From Microcoleus sp. AS-A8 (GTDB lineage Bacteria > Cyanobacteriota > Cyanobacteriia > Cyanobacteriales > Coleofasciculaceae), in contig JAMPKV010000011.1 in assembly GCA_039962225.1 (NCBI GenBank), positions 62,001-126,000 on the forward strand: a stretch of 64,000 bases of DNA. The letters are read 5' to 3'. Positions 55,465-63,800 of this stretch are shown piece by piece. The notes under the pieces are model-generated. The model was not told the origin of the DNA and ran no database searches. It was given only the letters and a program-made list of their open reading frames with translations. Made by a program: the position numbers and the translations under genes. Position 1 is the stretch's first letter. Each line of letters begins with the position of its first letter.

Positions 55465-56142
55465 ATGAGGATTTTACTGGTAGAGGATGATGAGCGCCTT
55501 ACTGATGTTATTGCAGAAGACCTCACCGACCAGCATTATGCGATCGAGGTTGCGGCTGATGGACAACTTGGTTGGGAACTCGTCAATAGTTTTACCTATG
55601 ATTTGATTTTGCTGGATGTGATGCTGCCCAAACTCGATGGGATAACCCTATGTCAGCAACTGCGTTCTCAAGGTTGTGCCGTTCCAATTTTGATGCTGAC
55701 AGCCAGAGACACGATTACTGACAAGGTGATGGGACTCGATGCGGGAGCGGATGATTATCTGGTTAAACCCTTTAATTTGCAGGAGTTGTCGGCTCGCATT
55801 CGAGCTTTACTGCGCCGGGGGAGTTCAACCTTACCACCTGTATTAGAGTGGGACAGTTTACGCCTTGATCCGAGTACCTGTGAAGTCTTTTATGAAGATC
55901 GTCCAGTGCCGCTTTCGCCTAAGGAGTATTCTCTGTTGGAGTTTTTTCTGCGTAACCGTCGCCGCGTGTTCAGCCGTGCTCAAATTCTCGAACATCTTTG
56001 GTCATTTGAGCGATTACCGGAAGAAGCAACCGTCAAGGCTCACATTCGTGGTTTACGGCAAAAGCTGGAATCGGCAGGAGCTCCGAACGATTTAATTGAG
56101 ACAGTCTATGGTTTGGGTTATCGCCTCAAGCAGACATCCTGA
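55465..56142 (+). CDS. OmpR/PhoB-family response regulator
   Basis: The 225-aa product has a receiver domain (about 1-115) with MRILLVEDDERL, phospho-acceptor Asp51 in LLDVMLPKLDG, Thr in LMLTARDT and Lys in DYLVKPFN. A C-terminal winged helix (about 128-225) follows, with LSPKEYSLLEFFLRNRRRVF and TVYGLGYRLKQ. It binds DNA when phosphorylated. It is paired with the histidine kinase 58 bases downstream. It resembles the cyanobacterial RppA/NrsR/ManR group, but the exact orthologue cannot be told. Confidence 0.94.
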   Translation: MRILLVEDDERLTDVIAEDLTDQHYAIEVAADGQLGWELVNSFTYDLILLDVMLPKLDGITLCQQLRSQGCAVPILMLTARDTITDKVMGLDAGADDYLVKPFNLQELSARIRALLRRGSSTLPPVLEWDSLRLDPSTCEVFYEDRPVPLSPKEYSLLEFFLRNRRRVFSRAQILEHLWSFERLPEEATVKAHIRGLRQKLESAGAPNDLIETVYGLGYRLKQTS

Positions 56143-56199
56143 GAAATACGACTGGGGGAGCGGGAGAGATGTAGCATGAAAAAAAATAGGTAGAACCTG

Positions 56200-57474
56200 A
56201 TGTTTCAAGGTCTGCGCTGGCGTCTTTTATTGTCTCAACTGATGGTCATGGCGGCAATTTTAAGCGTCTTCGGTGCAGGAGTATATGTTTTTTTGAGCCG
56301 CAATCTTTACCGTCAACTGGACAAAAAACTGTTGACTTTAGCTCAATCGGCAGCTCCCTCGCTTGTACCCGTGAAAGTTAAAGGAAGTCAACATCTTGAG
56401 CGCGTGGATGAAGTCCCTTGGCGTGATATTTTCAATCGAGATAAACAAAGTCTGGAATGGTTCAATGCGGAGGGAAAACTACTCGCCAGTCGAGGAGTTT
56501 TGGAATTACAGGTTCCGCCCAAAGTCGGTTCCCAGACTCTAACGCGGAGGCAAAAACCACATCAAATTCGGACGTTTACCATTTCCATCTTCAAAGATGG
56601 CTCGAACCGAAACCATCCATTTCTAGAAGGCTATATTCGAGCCAGCCAATCTACGGAGGATGTAGACTCCATTCAACAGCAACTGTTGTGGGGAATGGGG
56701 ATGGGAGGAATGATGACGCTGGGGTTCGTGGCGATGGGTGGACTCTGGCTGACTCAAAATGCGATCGCTCCCATTGAGAAAAGTTTTAAGCAGCTTCAAC
56801 AGTTTACGGCAGATGCTTCTCATGAGCTACGCGGCCCATTGAGCGTTATCCAGGCATCGGTTGAGGTGATGCGGAATCACCCGGAGCGAATTCATCCCAA
56901 GGATGCCAAAAAGTTAGCTTCGATTGCCAGCGCGACGACTCAGATGAGCCATTTAGCCCAAGACTTACTCTTTTTGGCTCGAACCGAAGCCGATGTTGCA
57001 ACTCCCGCTTGTGAATGGAAACCGATTTCTCTCAATCTCGTGTTGCAGAATTTGGTGGAATTGTTTGAATCCTTTGCTCAAGAGAAGGAGATTACGTTTA
57101 AGTATCACAGTCTTGCGATCGCGTCTGTGATGGGGGATGAAGCTCAACTAACTCGTTTAATTTCCAACTTGTTAGAGAATGCCTTCCAATATACGCTTCC
57201 TGAAGGTCGAGTGGTGCTGACTCTGGCTAAACACAGTCGTTTTGCCCTTGTCAATGTTCAGGATACGGGTATTGGCATTGATCGCGAACAACTCGCGTTT
57301 GTTTTCGATCGCTTCTGGCGTGCTGACAAAGCGCGATCGCACCGAGTGGGGGGTACGGGTTTAGGACTGGCGATCGCCCAAACCATTGCTCATCGTCATG
57401 GGGGGAAAATCAGCGTCAGCAGCCAGGTTGGGGTGGGTAGTTGCTTTCAGGTACGTCTACCTTTGTGCAACTAA
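56200..57474 (+). CDS. Sensor histidine kinase
   Basis: The 424-aa membrane kinase has an N-terminal helix (about 8-33), a periplasmic sensor region of about 125 residues and a second helix (about 162-185). DHP helices follow with His208 in FTADASHELRGPLSVIQAS (Gly in place of the usual Thr after Arg). The ATPase domain has NLLENAFQYTLPEGRVVL (N box), DTGIGIDREQLAFVFDRFWR (G1/F boxes) and GGTGLGLAIAQTIAHRHGG (G2). It is the cognate partner of the response regulator. The sensed signal is unknown; no PAS or HAMP domain is obvious. Confidence 0.93.
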   Translation: MFQGLRWRLLLSQLMVMAAILSVFGAGVYVFLSRNLYRQLDKKLLTLAQSAAPSLVPVKVKGSQHLERVDEVPWRDIFNRDKQSLEWFNAEGKLLASRGVLELQVPPKVGSQTLTRRQKPHQIRTFTISIFKDGSNRNHPFLEGYIRASQSTEDVDSIQQQLLWGMGMGGMMTLGFVAMGGLWLTQNAIAPIEKSFKQLQQFTADASHELRGPLSVIQASVEVMRNHPERIHPKDAKKLASIASATTQMSHLAQDLLFLARTEADVATPACEWKPISLNLVLQNLVELFESFAQEKEITFKYHSLAIASVMGDEAQLTRLISNLLENAFQYTLPEGRVVLTLAKHSRFALVNVQDTGIGIDREQLAFVFDRFWRADKARSHRVGGTGLGLAIAQTIAHRHGGKISVSSQVGVGSCFQVRLPLCN

Positions 57475-57578
57475 TTCGATCCTCAATCGGTACTTTTGGG
57501 GAAATCTCCTGTACCTTATCTAGTTTTTTACTTTTAGAGATTATTCTTAAGCCTAGCCATAGGGGATAGATTACCGAA

Positions 57579-58238
57579 ATGAAAACTCGAACTCAGTTAC
57601 TATTGGGTCTTCTTGGATTAAGTTGCTTGATTACACTGCCGGTACTCGCCGAGAAGAAACCCGGTCAAGATACATTAAATGGTACTCCGTCATCCATCGA
57701 ACAAGACGTTCCTGCTACACCCCAGCCAGTTGTTCCAGAAACAGTACAGCCTAATTCTTCTGTTGAGACTGCACCAGCCAGCAGTAACGTGGTAGAAAAA
57801 GCAGCGAGCAGTGAAAACTTCCAGACACTCGCTAAAGCCATTAAGGCAGCGGATTTAGCCGAAACTTTAGCAGGAGAGGGGCCATACACCATTTTTGCCC
57901 CTACCGATGAAGCCTTTGCGGCGCTACCGCCAGGGATATTGGAACAACTGCTAAAACCCGAAAATCAAGAAATATTGGTGCAACTGCTCAAGTCCCATGT
58001 GGTATCGGGTGCCGTCACGAGCAGCCAGATCCAGTCGGGAAATGTTGATACTTTAGCGGGGACACCCGTAGCAATCCAACGGGATAAAGACGGTACTGTT
58101 ACTATCAACAATGCCAAAGTAACGCAAGCCGACATTCAAGCCAGTAACGGTGTCATTCATGCGATCGACACAGTGATTTTACCCCAAGAAACTCAGTCTC
58201 AATCAGAAACAACACCTAAACCCGTGACTCAGAATTAA
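57579..58238 (+). CDS. Fasciclin-domain secreted protein
   Basis: The 219-aa product has a signal peptide (LLLGLLGLSCLITLPVLAEK), a low-complexity Pro/Thr/Ser linker (about 27-75) and a single fasciclin/beta-Ig-H3 domain (about 78-205): FQTLAKAIKAADLAETLAGE, YTIFAPTDEAFAALPPG, LLKSHVVSGAVTSSQIQ and the H2 motif SNGVIHAIDTVILP. FAS1 domains mediate adhesion; cyanobacterial members are extracellular or periplasmic. It is followed by a strong terminator. Confidence 0.92.
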   Translation: MKTRTQLLLGLLGLSCLITLPVLAEKKPGQDTLNGTPSSIEQDVPATPQPVVPETVQPNSSVETAPASSNVVEKAASSENFQTLAKAIKAADLAETLAGEGPYTIFAPTDEAFAALPPGILEQLLKPENQEILVQLLKSHVVSGAVTSSQIQSGNVDTLAGTPVAIQRDKDGTVTINNAKVTQADIQASNGVIHAIDTVILPQETQSQSETTPKPVTQN

Positions 58239-58275
58239 GTTCCGATTTTCCTGAGTAGAGCAAACAGTTCCAGCC

Positions 58276-58301
58276 GCCCAGTCACACGACTGGGCTTTTT
58301 T
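58276..58301 (+). terminator. Rho-independent terminator after the fasciclin gene
   Basis: GCCCAGTC-ACAC-GACTGGGC is followed by six T residues. It lies 38 bases after the fasciclin stop, a textbook intrinsic terminator for the plus strand; the convergent thyX gene ends just beyond it. Confidence 0.9.
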
Positions 58302-58314
58302 GTATTTTTCCTGA

Positions 58315-59037
58315 TTAAGGAGATAATTTAGCTCTTTGGGCACGGTTTTCTTTATACCATAGCGCCACATAGGGTGCCCATTTTTCAAAATGAACAAACA
58401 GCAGTTCACAAAATTTTTGAGCTTCAAGTTGGGCATCTTTTTTCCATCTCAGGTCGAGAAGATGCATGAGCGATCGCATGTTGCAACTGAGGACAAAATG
58501 CTGTCTAGCATCGAAAGGAATTAAGCCTCTAGCGTGTTCTTCTGATAACCCTTCCTCAATTCGTTTCTTGTAGTGCTGACATGCTTCTAGGCACCATTTC
58601 AAGTCTTCAGTGCGTTGTTCTTCCGAATAAAAATAACGCTTTCCTTGACGATTCGTGTAATTACCAACAGGGCGGAGGTAGAAAACTTCTTCTACATTTT
58701 GCTTGCCTTCGGCAACATGAATAATTCTCTCACCTGTATAACGAAATGACTGTACATCAAAACTGACACCAACACGATGAGTACGAACTTGTTGCATCAT
58801 TGAGTGGGGAAAATAGCCAACATTAAAAGTAATTTGTGGATGTTCTATGGGGCCATAGTGTCCCCTTTCCCCCGCTAGTAGATGCTTAACAATCAGTTCC
58901 CCACAACGTGACTCATCAGGCCATTTTTCGTGGCTATCCCAGACATACTGTTCTGAATAATCCTGATGCATTGCTGCCCAAACCACTTGTTGGGGATTTG
59001 GCGTTGCCGAAATCACATCAATACAAAATTTTTCCAT
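58315..59037 (-). CDS. thyX: FAD-dependent thymidylate synthase
   Basis: ThyX makes dTMP from dUMP using methylene-THF and reduced FAD. The 240-aa product has RTHRVGVSFDVQSFRYTGER, the ThyX motif R-H-R-x(n)-S-x-R-Y in the variant form THRVGVSFDVQSFRY, together with PIEHPQITFNVGYFPHSMMQ and the C-terminal DARQHFVLSCNMRSLMHLLD (substrate-binding Arg). The ATG at 59037 (MEKFCIDVISATP) follows a GGGG-rich Shine-Dalgarno; the frame is open to 59073. It is third in the minus-strand cobO-like/dcd/thyX run. Confidence 0.94.
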   Translation of the reverse strand: MEKFCIDVISATPNPQQVVWAAMHQDYSEQYVWDSHEKWPDESRCGELIVKHLLAGERGHYGPIEHPQITFNVGYFPHSMMQQVRTHRVGVSFDVQSFRYTGERIIHVAEGKQNVEEVFYLRPVGNYTNRQGKRYFYSEEQRTEDLKWCLEACQHYKKRIEEGLSEEHARGLIPFDARQHFVLSCNMRSLMHLLDLRWKKDAQLEAQKFCELLFVHFEKWAPYVALWYKENRAQRAKLSP

Positions 59038-59108
59038 ATTGCCCCTGAACCTTATATGGATACTTTCAAACAATAAATGTAACGAACAGTACCTATCCGG
59101 CTGTTAAT

Positions 59109-59690
59109 TTAAACTTTAGAAAAGACAACTTGTTCGGGCTGGTCTTGATACTTACCGCGCCGCTTCTCATAACTGACAGAACAAGGTTCTCCTGAGAGAA
59201 AGAGCAGTTGAACTACACCTTCATTGGCATAAATTCGACAATCAGCACTCGAAGAATTGGAAAATTCTAAGGTCAAATGACCGCGCCATCCTGCTTCTGC
59301 TGGAGTTAAGTTCGCAATTAAACCGACACGAGCATAACTACTTTTACCGATACAAAGAACCGTTATATCTTCAGGAACGGCTAGATGTTCTAAAGCTACC
59401 CCAAGCCCATACGAATGAGCGGGTAAAATAAAGTAACTCCCGTTAGCATCGGTGTGTAGCTGAACGGGTTCTAAATTTTCCGGATTGAAGTGTTTGGGGT
59501 CAACAACTGTACCGGGAATGTGTCGAAACACTCGAAACTCAACGGGCGATAATCTGACATCATAACCATAGCTACTCGTCCCGTAAGAAAGCACTGGCAG
59601 TCCTTCTACACGGCGAACGATGCTGGGTTCAAACGGAGTAATCATTCCCTGAGTTGCCATCTCGGTAATCCAGGTATCGTTCTTAATCAT
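59109..59690 (-). CDS. dcd: dCTP deaminase
   Basis: Dcd converts dCTP to dUTP, feeding dUMP to thymidylate synthase. The 193-aa trimeric enzyme has SSYGYDVRLSPVEFRVF, IGKSSYARVGLIANLTPAEA (active-site Ser, Arg and Glu region) and GWRGHLTLEFSNSSS. The ATG at 59690 (MIKNDTWITEMATQ) is the family start; the frame is open to 59747. It lies 10 bases after the CobO-like gene and 71 bases before thyX, so the three probably share a transcript. Confidence 0.95.
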   Translation of the reverse strand: MIKNDTWITEMATQGMITPFEPSIVRRVEGLPVLSYGTSSYGYDVRLSPVEFRVFRHIPGTVVDPKHFNPENLEPVQLHTDANGSYFILPAHSYGLGVALEHLAVPEDITVLCIGKSSYARVGLIANLTPAEAGWRGHLTLEFSNSSSADCRIYANEGVVQLLFLSGEPCSVSYEKRRGKYQDQPEQVVFSKV

Positions 59691-59700
59691 AACTATTGAT

Positions 59701-60237
59701 TTAAAGGTGTTGACTGCGGCGAATTTCTGTGATTTGGTCAGCGACATCGAGAATCGCTTTGGGCATTTGTGGCCCCGTTAAAATAATATCAACGTGACTG
59801 GGGCGTTTTTTGAGAAACGCTAGCACCTCATCTTGGGGAATTAAGCCAAAGTTGATGGCTAAGCTAAGTTCATCAAGAACGACTAAAGAGTATTTTCCTG
59901 CCAATACTACGCTCTGAGTGTACTGCCATAACTGCTTCAAAGCGCAATGCTCTGACTCGTCCAACTCCGGTGTGTCAATGTAGCGGGGAAGATCGCAACG
60001 AATCCAATCGAGGTGCTGTCCTAAACGCACAGGGTGCTCATACCCTTGCCCAATTCCGCCTTTGAGGAACTGAATTACCAGAACGGGGGTACCCTGACCC
60101 GCAATTCTTAGGGCTTGGGCGATAACATTGGTAAAAAAGCTGCGGTGGGAGGCGGTAAACACTTGCACCAGTCCCTCAATGTGATAGGGAAGGGGACAAG
60201 GAGAATCAATGGTGGTCGCTTCTAACTGGGAAACCAT
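59701..60237 (-). CDS. CobO/BtuR-like protein with a lost P-loop
   Basis: The 178-aa product is built like cob(I)alamin adenosyltransferase CobO/BtuR: GLVQVFTASHRSFFTNVIAQ then ALRIAGQGTPVLVIQFLKGG, Walker B-like SLVVLDELSLAINFGLI and HVDIILTGPQMPKAILDVAD with ITEIRR. Where CobO has the ATP loop TGNGKGKTT, this protein has TASHRSFFT, without the Gly-Lys-Thr. ATP binding by the normal loop is therefore unlikely. The change may be shared by a cyanobacterial subfamily, by recollection only. The ATG at 60237 is used (the frame opens at a GTG at 60246). It is the first gene of the dcd-thyX run. Confidence 0.8.
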   Translation of the reverse strand: MVSQLEATTIDSPCPLPYHIEGLVQVFTASHRSFFTNVIAQALRIAGQGTPVLVIQFLKGGIGQGYEHPVRLGQHLDWIRCDLPRYIDTPELDESEHCALKQLWQYTQSVVLAGKYSLVVLDELSLAINFGLIPQDEVLAFLKKRPSHVDIILTGPQMPKAILDVADQITEIRRSQHL

Positions 60238-60512
60238 AGTCAACACTTAAGGGGCAACGAATCTCCATAGCTCATCAGAGCGTACTTAAAGAGCCGATGC
60301 CGTGAGCAAGATGTAGTGTATTTTTAGGGTAGACTACCTAGTCAAACACCACATCTGTGAGTCCGTCAAGATTCCAATTGTAGCGCTTTCATGAACCTGG
60401 GAATGGTGGGAGAATAGCTGGCGTAAGCTTGAATACACGCCTAGTGTGGGAAGTTGTGCAAAATGAATTATCTATAGAATTTTTAAGAATAGCGAAGTAG
60501 GAGCTTTTTATT

Positions 60513-61115
60513 GTGAGACTGGTGATTCTGGGAGGTCCAGGAGCAGGAAAGGGAACACAGGCTCGAAAGTTGTGCCGCCAACTGGCTATCTCTGAGATTT
60601 CCACCAGTGATATTTTGCGACGGGCGATCGCATCCCAAAGCGAACTGGGGCGTCAGGCGCAAGTGTATGTGGACAAAGGAGAACTCGTCCCTGATCCCAT
60701 CGTGATTGAATTTATGCGAAATCGTCTCTTGCAAGACGACGCTAAGGGTAAAGGCTGGTTGCTAGAAGGCTATCCCCGTACCGCCTTTCAGGCAGAGGAG
60801 TTGGATTTTTTATTGGATGAGTTAGAGCAACAGTTAGACTGGGCGATTTACCTAGAGGTGCCCCAATCTGTGATGATGAATCGCTGCCTGGAGCGATCGC
60901 ACACGCTTACCAGTCATCCCAAGGTGAATACCTCAGTAAAAAATTCGCGCCCAGACGATCAGCCTGAAATTGTACAGCGCCGCCTCAATTTATTCTATGA
61001 ACGAACCCTTCCCATCCTAGAATACTATGGGTATCGCAAGCGGCTGTTGACCATCAACGGAGACCAATTGCCAGAGCAGGTAGAGCAGGAGATTTTGCAA
61101 AAACTCCAAATTTAA
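60513..61115 (+). CDS. adk: Adenylate kinase
   Basis: Adk interconverts ATP plus AMP with two ADP. The 200-aa product has the P-loop LGGPGAGKGTQARKL, the NMP domain ISTSDILRRAI, GYPRTAFQAEELDF (AMP-binding Arg) and a short LID region (about 130-150) without zinc cysteines. The sequence is divergent from the classic cyanobacterial Adk, so this may be a second copy; a related UMP/CMP-kinase-like role is possible. The start is GTG 60513 with TAGGAG upstream. Confidence 0.88.
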   Translation: MRLVILGGPGAGKGTQARKLCRQLAISEISTSDILRRAIASQSELGRQAQVYVDKGELVPDPIVIEFMRNRLLQDDAKGKGWLLEGYPRTAFQAEELDFLLDELEQQLDWAIYLEVPQSVMMNRCLERSHTLTSHPKVNTSVKNSRPDDQPEIVQRRLNLFYERTLPILEYYGYRKRLLTINGDQLPEQVEQEILQKLQI

Positions 61116-61222
61116 AGGCTAGGAAAGGGGTGCAGGTTCATTAAGGTTGAATGTTAGCAGCTTAACAACTTACAGGTTAAAAATTTGTAGATTACAAGAC
61201 TGCTTTGAATCCATCAACCTTT

Positions 61223-61272
61223 AACCTTCAACCTACCCCTTCGGGGAACGCTACGCGAACAACCTTCAACCT
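61223..61272 (+). repeat. 26-bp insert flanked by a 12-bp direct repeat
   Basis: AACCTTCAACCT at 61223-61234 recurs exactly at 61261-61272. Between them lies ACCCCTTCGGGGA followed by ACGCTACGCGAAC (61235-61260), which contains the CCCCTTCGGGG palindrome typical of cyanobacterial short dispersed repeats. The arrangement looks like a short repeat inserted into a duplicated target. Confidence 0.7.
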
Positions 61273-61304
61273 TTCCAAACCTCAACACAAACCGGAGAAT
61301 AATC

Positions 61305-62021
61305 ATGCCTTGGCAGCGTCCTGACAATCGGCAACCCGACGAGTTACGTCCCATTAGCTTTGAGCGAGACTTTACTCGCTTTGCCCTCAGTTCCGTCTTA
61401 ACCCGGTGCGGAAACACTCAGGTACTCTGTACTGTGACGCTGCAAGATGGAGTACCCAAGTTTTTGGACGGTACGGGAAGCGGCTGGCTAACGGCTGAGT
61501 ATAGAATGCTCCCAGGAGCCACCCCCAAACGTCAAGAACGGGAGTTTCTCAAGCTTTCGGGGCGCACTCAGGAAATTCAGCGGCTGATTGGACGCAGTCT
61601 AAGAGCATGTCTGGATATGAAAGTTTTAGGAGAACGTACCCTGATAGTGGATGCGGATGTGCTCCAGGCTGATGCGGGTACTCGTACAACTTCGATCACC
61701 GGTGGATATGTTGCCCTCGCTGATGCCTTGGATAAGTTAATCAAAAAAGGAGTACTGGAGCGATCGCCACTGTGTAATCAAGTGGCTGCGGTTTCTGTAG
61801 GACTCTTGGAGGGAGAACCATTTTTAGACCTCAACTACCTTGAAGATGTCGCGGCTGAAGTAGACTTTAATGTCGTGATGAACGACAAGCTGGGTATTAT
61901 TGAGGCACAAGGGACAGCAGAAGCCGGCACCTTTAGTCGCCATCAACTCAATCAACTTCTAGACTTCGCAGAAAAGGGAATTAAAGAACTGCTAATTGCT
62001 CAGAATCAATCCTTACCCTAG
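61305..62021 (+). CDS. rph: Ribonuclease PH
   Basis: RNase PH phosphorolytically trims tRNA 3' ends. The 238-aa product has [78 protein letters not shown] and the terminal [20 protein letters not shown] (catalytic Asp region). GGAG precedes the ATG by 7 bases. It lies about 190 bases after adk. Confidence 0.96.
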   Translation: MPWQRPDNRQPDELRPISFERDFTRFALSSVLTRCGNTQVLCTVTLQDGVPKFLDGTGSGWLTAEYRMLPGATPKRQEREFLKLSGRTQEIQRLIGRSLRACLDMKVLGERTLIVDADVLQADAGTRTTSITGGYVALADALDKLIKKGVLERSPLCNQVAAVSVGLLEGEPFLDLNYLEDVAAEVDFNVVMNDKLGIIEAQGTAEAGTFSRHQLNQLLDFAEKGIKELLIAQNQSLP

Positions 62022-62068
62022 TTATTGCCCTCAAGGATTAAAATTGGGGCTTCTACCTTGAGAAATTT

Positions 62069-63730
62069 ATGATTAATAGTCTTCCCCAGACAGTGAGAGC
62101 GGCTTTTAAAACAGCTTACTTAAAAGTCATTGCTGTAATTCTTGTAATTGCCCTCATTGGCTTTCCCACTGTTCATCATTATGGAATTTCTGCCGATGAG
62201 GGAACAGAAATAGCGATGGTGAGGAGGAACCTAGAACTCATCACGAAAGGTACGCCGATTCCGGGCGATTTAAAGTATTTTGGCCCCGTCTTTAATGTCA
62301 CCTCAGAGATAGCTTTTCAAATTCAGCAATTCTTGGTTAAAGGCTTCTCCTATAATCCCCTTGACTATGGAAAAGAGCTTGATAGTGAGCAGTCAAGGCT
62401 CAAAGCTTTAGCTGAACGAGCCAGATTCAAGCATTATATGACGTTTTTAGTTTCCCTAATTACCTATGGGGCGGTAGCCGGATTGGTGGGAATTCTATGT
62501 GGTGCAGAGTATGCCTGGTTTGGAGCATTAACCTTAGTGTTTTTCCCCCTATTTTGGGGTCATAGTTTTTTCAATCCCAAAGACCCTCCTTTTGCAGCTT
62601 TGTTTACGCTGACGACTCTGGCGGGGGCTTACTTAATTAATTATTATCTAACGACTCCAAACCCGCTCAGAGTGGGTAAAAATAAAGCCACTTTATACAC
62701 TGTTTTATATGGTGCCTTAATCGGTCTGCTCTCTGGGATACGGATTGGCGGATTTCTGGTTTTATTATTTATTTTAGCTACCTATCTAATCCTTCAAATT
62801 AGCCAAGGATTCAACCAAAGAAAAATTATTAATTTTGGCTGGTTTTATTTACTGTTATGTATCACTTGGTTTGTTGTTAACACAATTTGCTATCCAGCCT
62901 TTTGGTCGAATCCCATTAGTGGATTTTTGGAAATGATTGGCTATTTGTCCCAACATCGGCTCCAAATCCAAGTCTTATTTGATGGGAAGTTTATCCCCAT
63001 CCAAAAGCTTCCTTGGAATTACTTACCGACTTGGATGTTCATGTCCATCCCTTTGATTTTTCAGCTCGGTTTTGTGGTCGGAATCAGTTTGATAATCGCT
63101 AGATATTCCCAATTATCCAATCTTCAAATAGCCTGCGCCCTATTAGTCTTATTCCAAATTTTATTCATGCCGTTACTTGCCATTGTTAAGCATTCTCCTA
63201 TGTATGATGGAATGCGGCATTTTTTATTTACATTGCCAGGAATTGCAGTGATTTCGGCAACAGCTTTTATTTGGATTTATCAAAAGCTATCTCAGCCAAG
63301 TTTTAAGATTATGGCAGCTACGTTCATCACCGTAGTTTATGCGGCAATCGCGTTTGATATGGTGGCCCTACATCCTTATCAATATATTTATGTGAATCGC
63401 CTATCGGGTGGTTTGGAAAAAGTTCGCGATCGCTACGATACTGAATACTGGGGCTTGAGTTTACGTGAAGGCATGGAGTGGATTAACGAAAATGCTAAAC
63501 CTGGCTCCACTGTTTTAGTCGGTGGTTTTATCTACTCGGCTCAATTATTTGCTCAGCCAAGTGTGAAAGTGATGGGGTACAACGAATCAACAGCAGCAGA
63601 AACACCCAAACCCTATTACTATTTAGCGTGGCCTCGGTGGGATGCTCAAAGTAAGTTACCGGATTGTCCAGTCGTTCATCAGGTGACACGCCTAAGCGTA
63701 CCTTTATCCATTATTAAACGCTGTCAGTAA
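62069..63730 (+). CDS. GT39/ArnT-like membrane glycosyltransferase
   Basis: The 553-aa polytopic membrane protein has about ten hydrophobic helices. Near the N-terminus is PTVHHYGISADEGTEIAM, with the D-E pair typical of GT-C dolichyl-/polyprenyl-phosphate mannosyl- and arabinosyltransferases, and a periplasmic loop (EIAMVRRNLELI). The C-terminal domain is soluble (VNRLSGGLEKVRDRYDTEYW). Such enzymes move a sugar from a lipid-linked donor to an acceptor on the outer face of the membrane; sugar and acceptor are unknown. It is 47 bases downstream of rph. Confidence 0.85.
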   Translation: MINSLPQTVRAAFKTAYLKVIAVILVIALIGFPTVHHYGISADEGTEIAMVRRNLELITKGTPIPGDLKYFGPVFNVTSEIAFQIQQFLVKGFSYNPLDYGKELDSEQSRLKALAERARFKHYMTFLVSLITYGAVAGLVGILCGAEYAWFGALTLVFFPLFWGHSFFNPKDPPFAALFTLTTLAGAYLINYYLTTPNPLRVGKNKATLYTVLYGALIGLLSGIRIGGFLVLLFILATYLILQISQGFNQRKIINFGWFYLLLCITWFVVNTICYPAFWSNPISGFLEMIGYLSQHRLQIQVLFDGKFIPIQKLPWNYLPTWMFMSIPLIFQLGFVVGISLIIARYSQLSNLQIACALLVLFQILFMPLLAIVKHSPMYDGMRHFLFTLPGIAVISATAFIWIYQKLSQPSFKIMAATFITVVYAAIAFDMVALHPYQYIYVNRLSGGLEKVRDRYDTEYWGLSLREGMEWINENAKPGSTVLVGGFIYSAQLFAQPSVKVMGYNESTAAETPKPYYYLAWPRWDAQSKLPDCPVVHQVTRLSVPLSIIKRCQ

Positions 63731-63800
63731 TCTGACTTTAACTAAATTTATTACTCTACTAAGACTTCGTCCATAACTACTTCAATCTTAGAAAAAATTA

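Noticed and set aside
63731-63800. Fluoride riboswitch before crcB
   Set aside because: The short spacer lacks the conserved crcB-motif sequence blocks.
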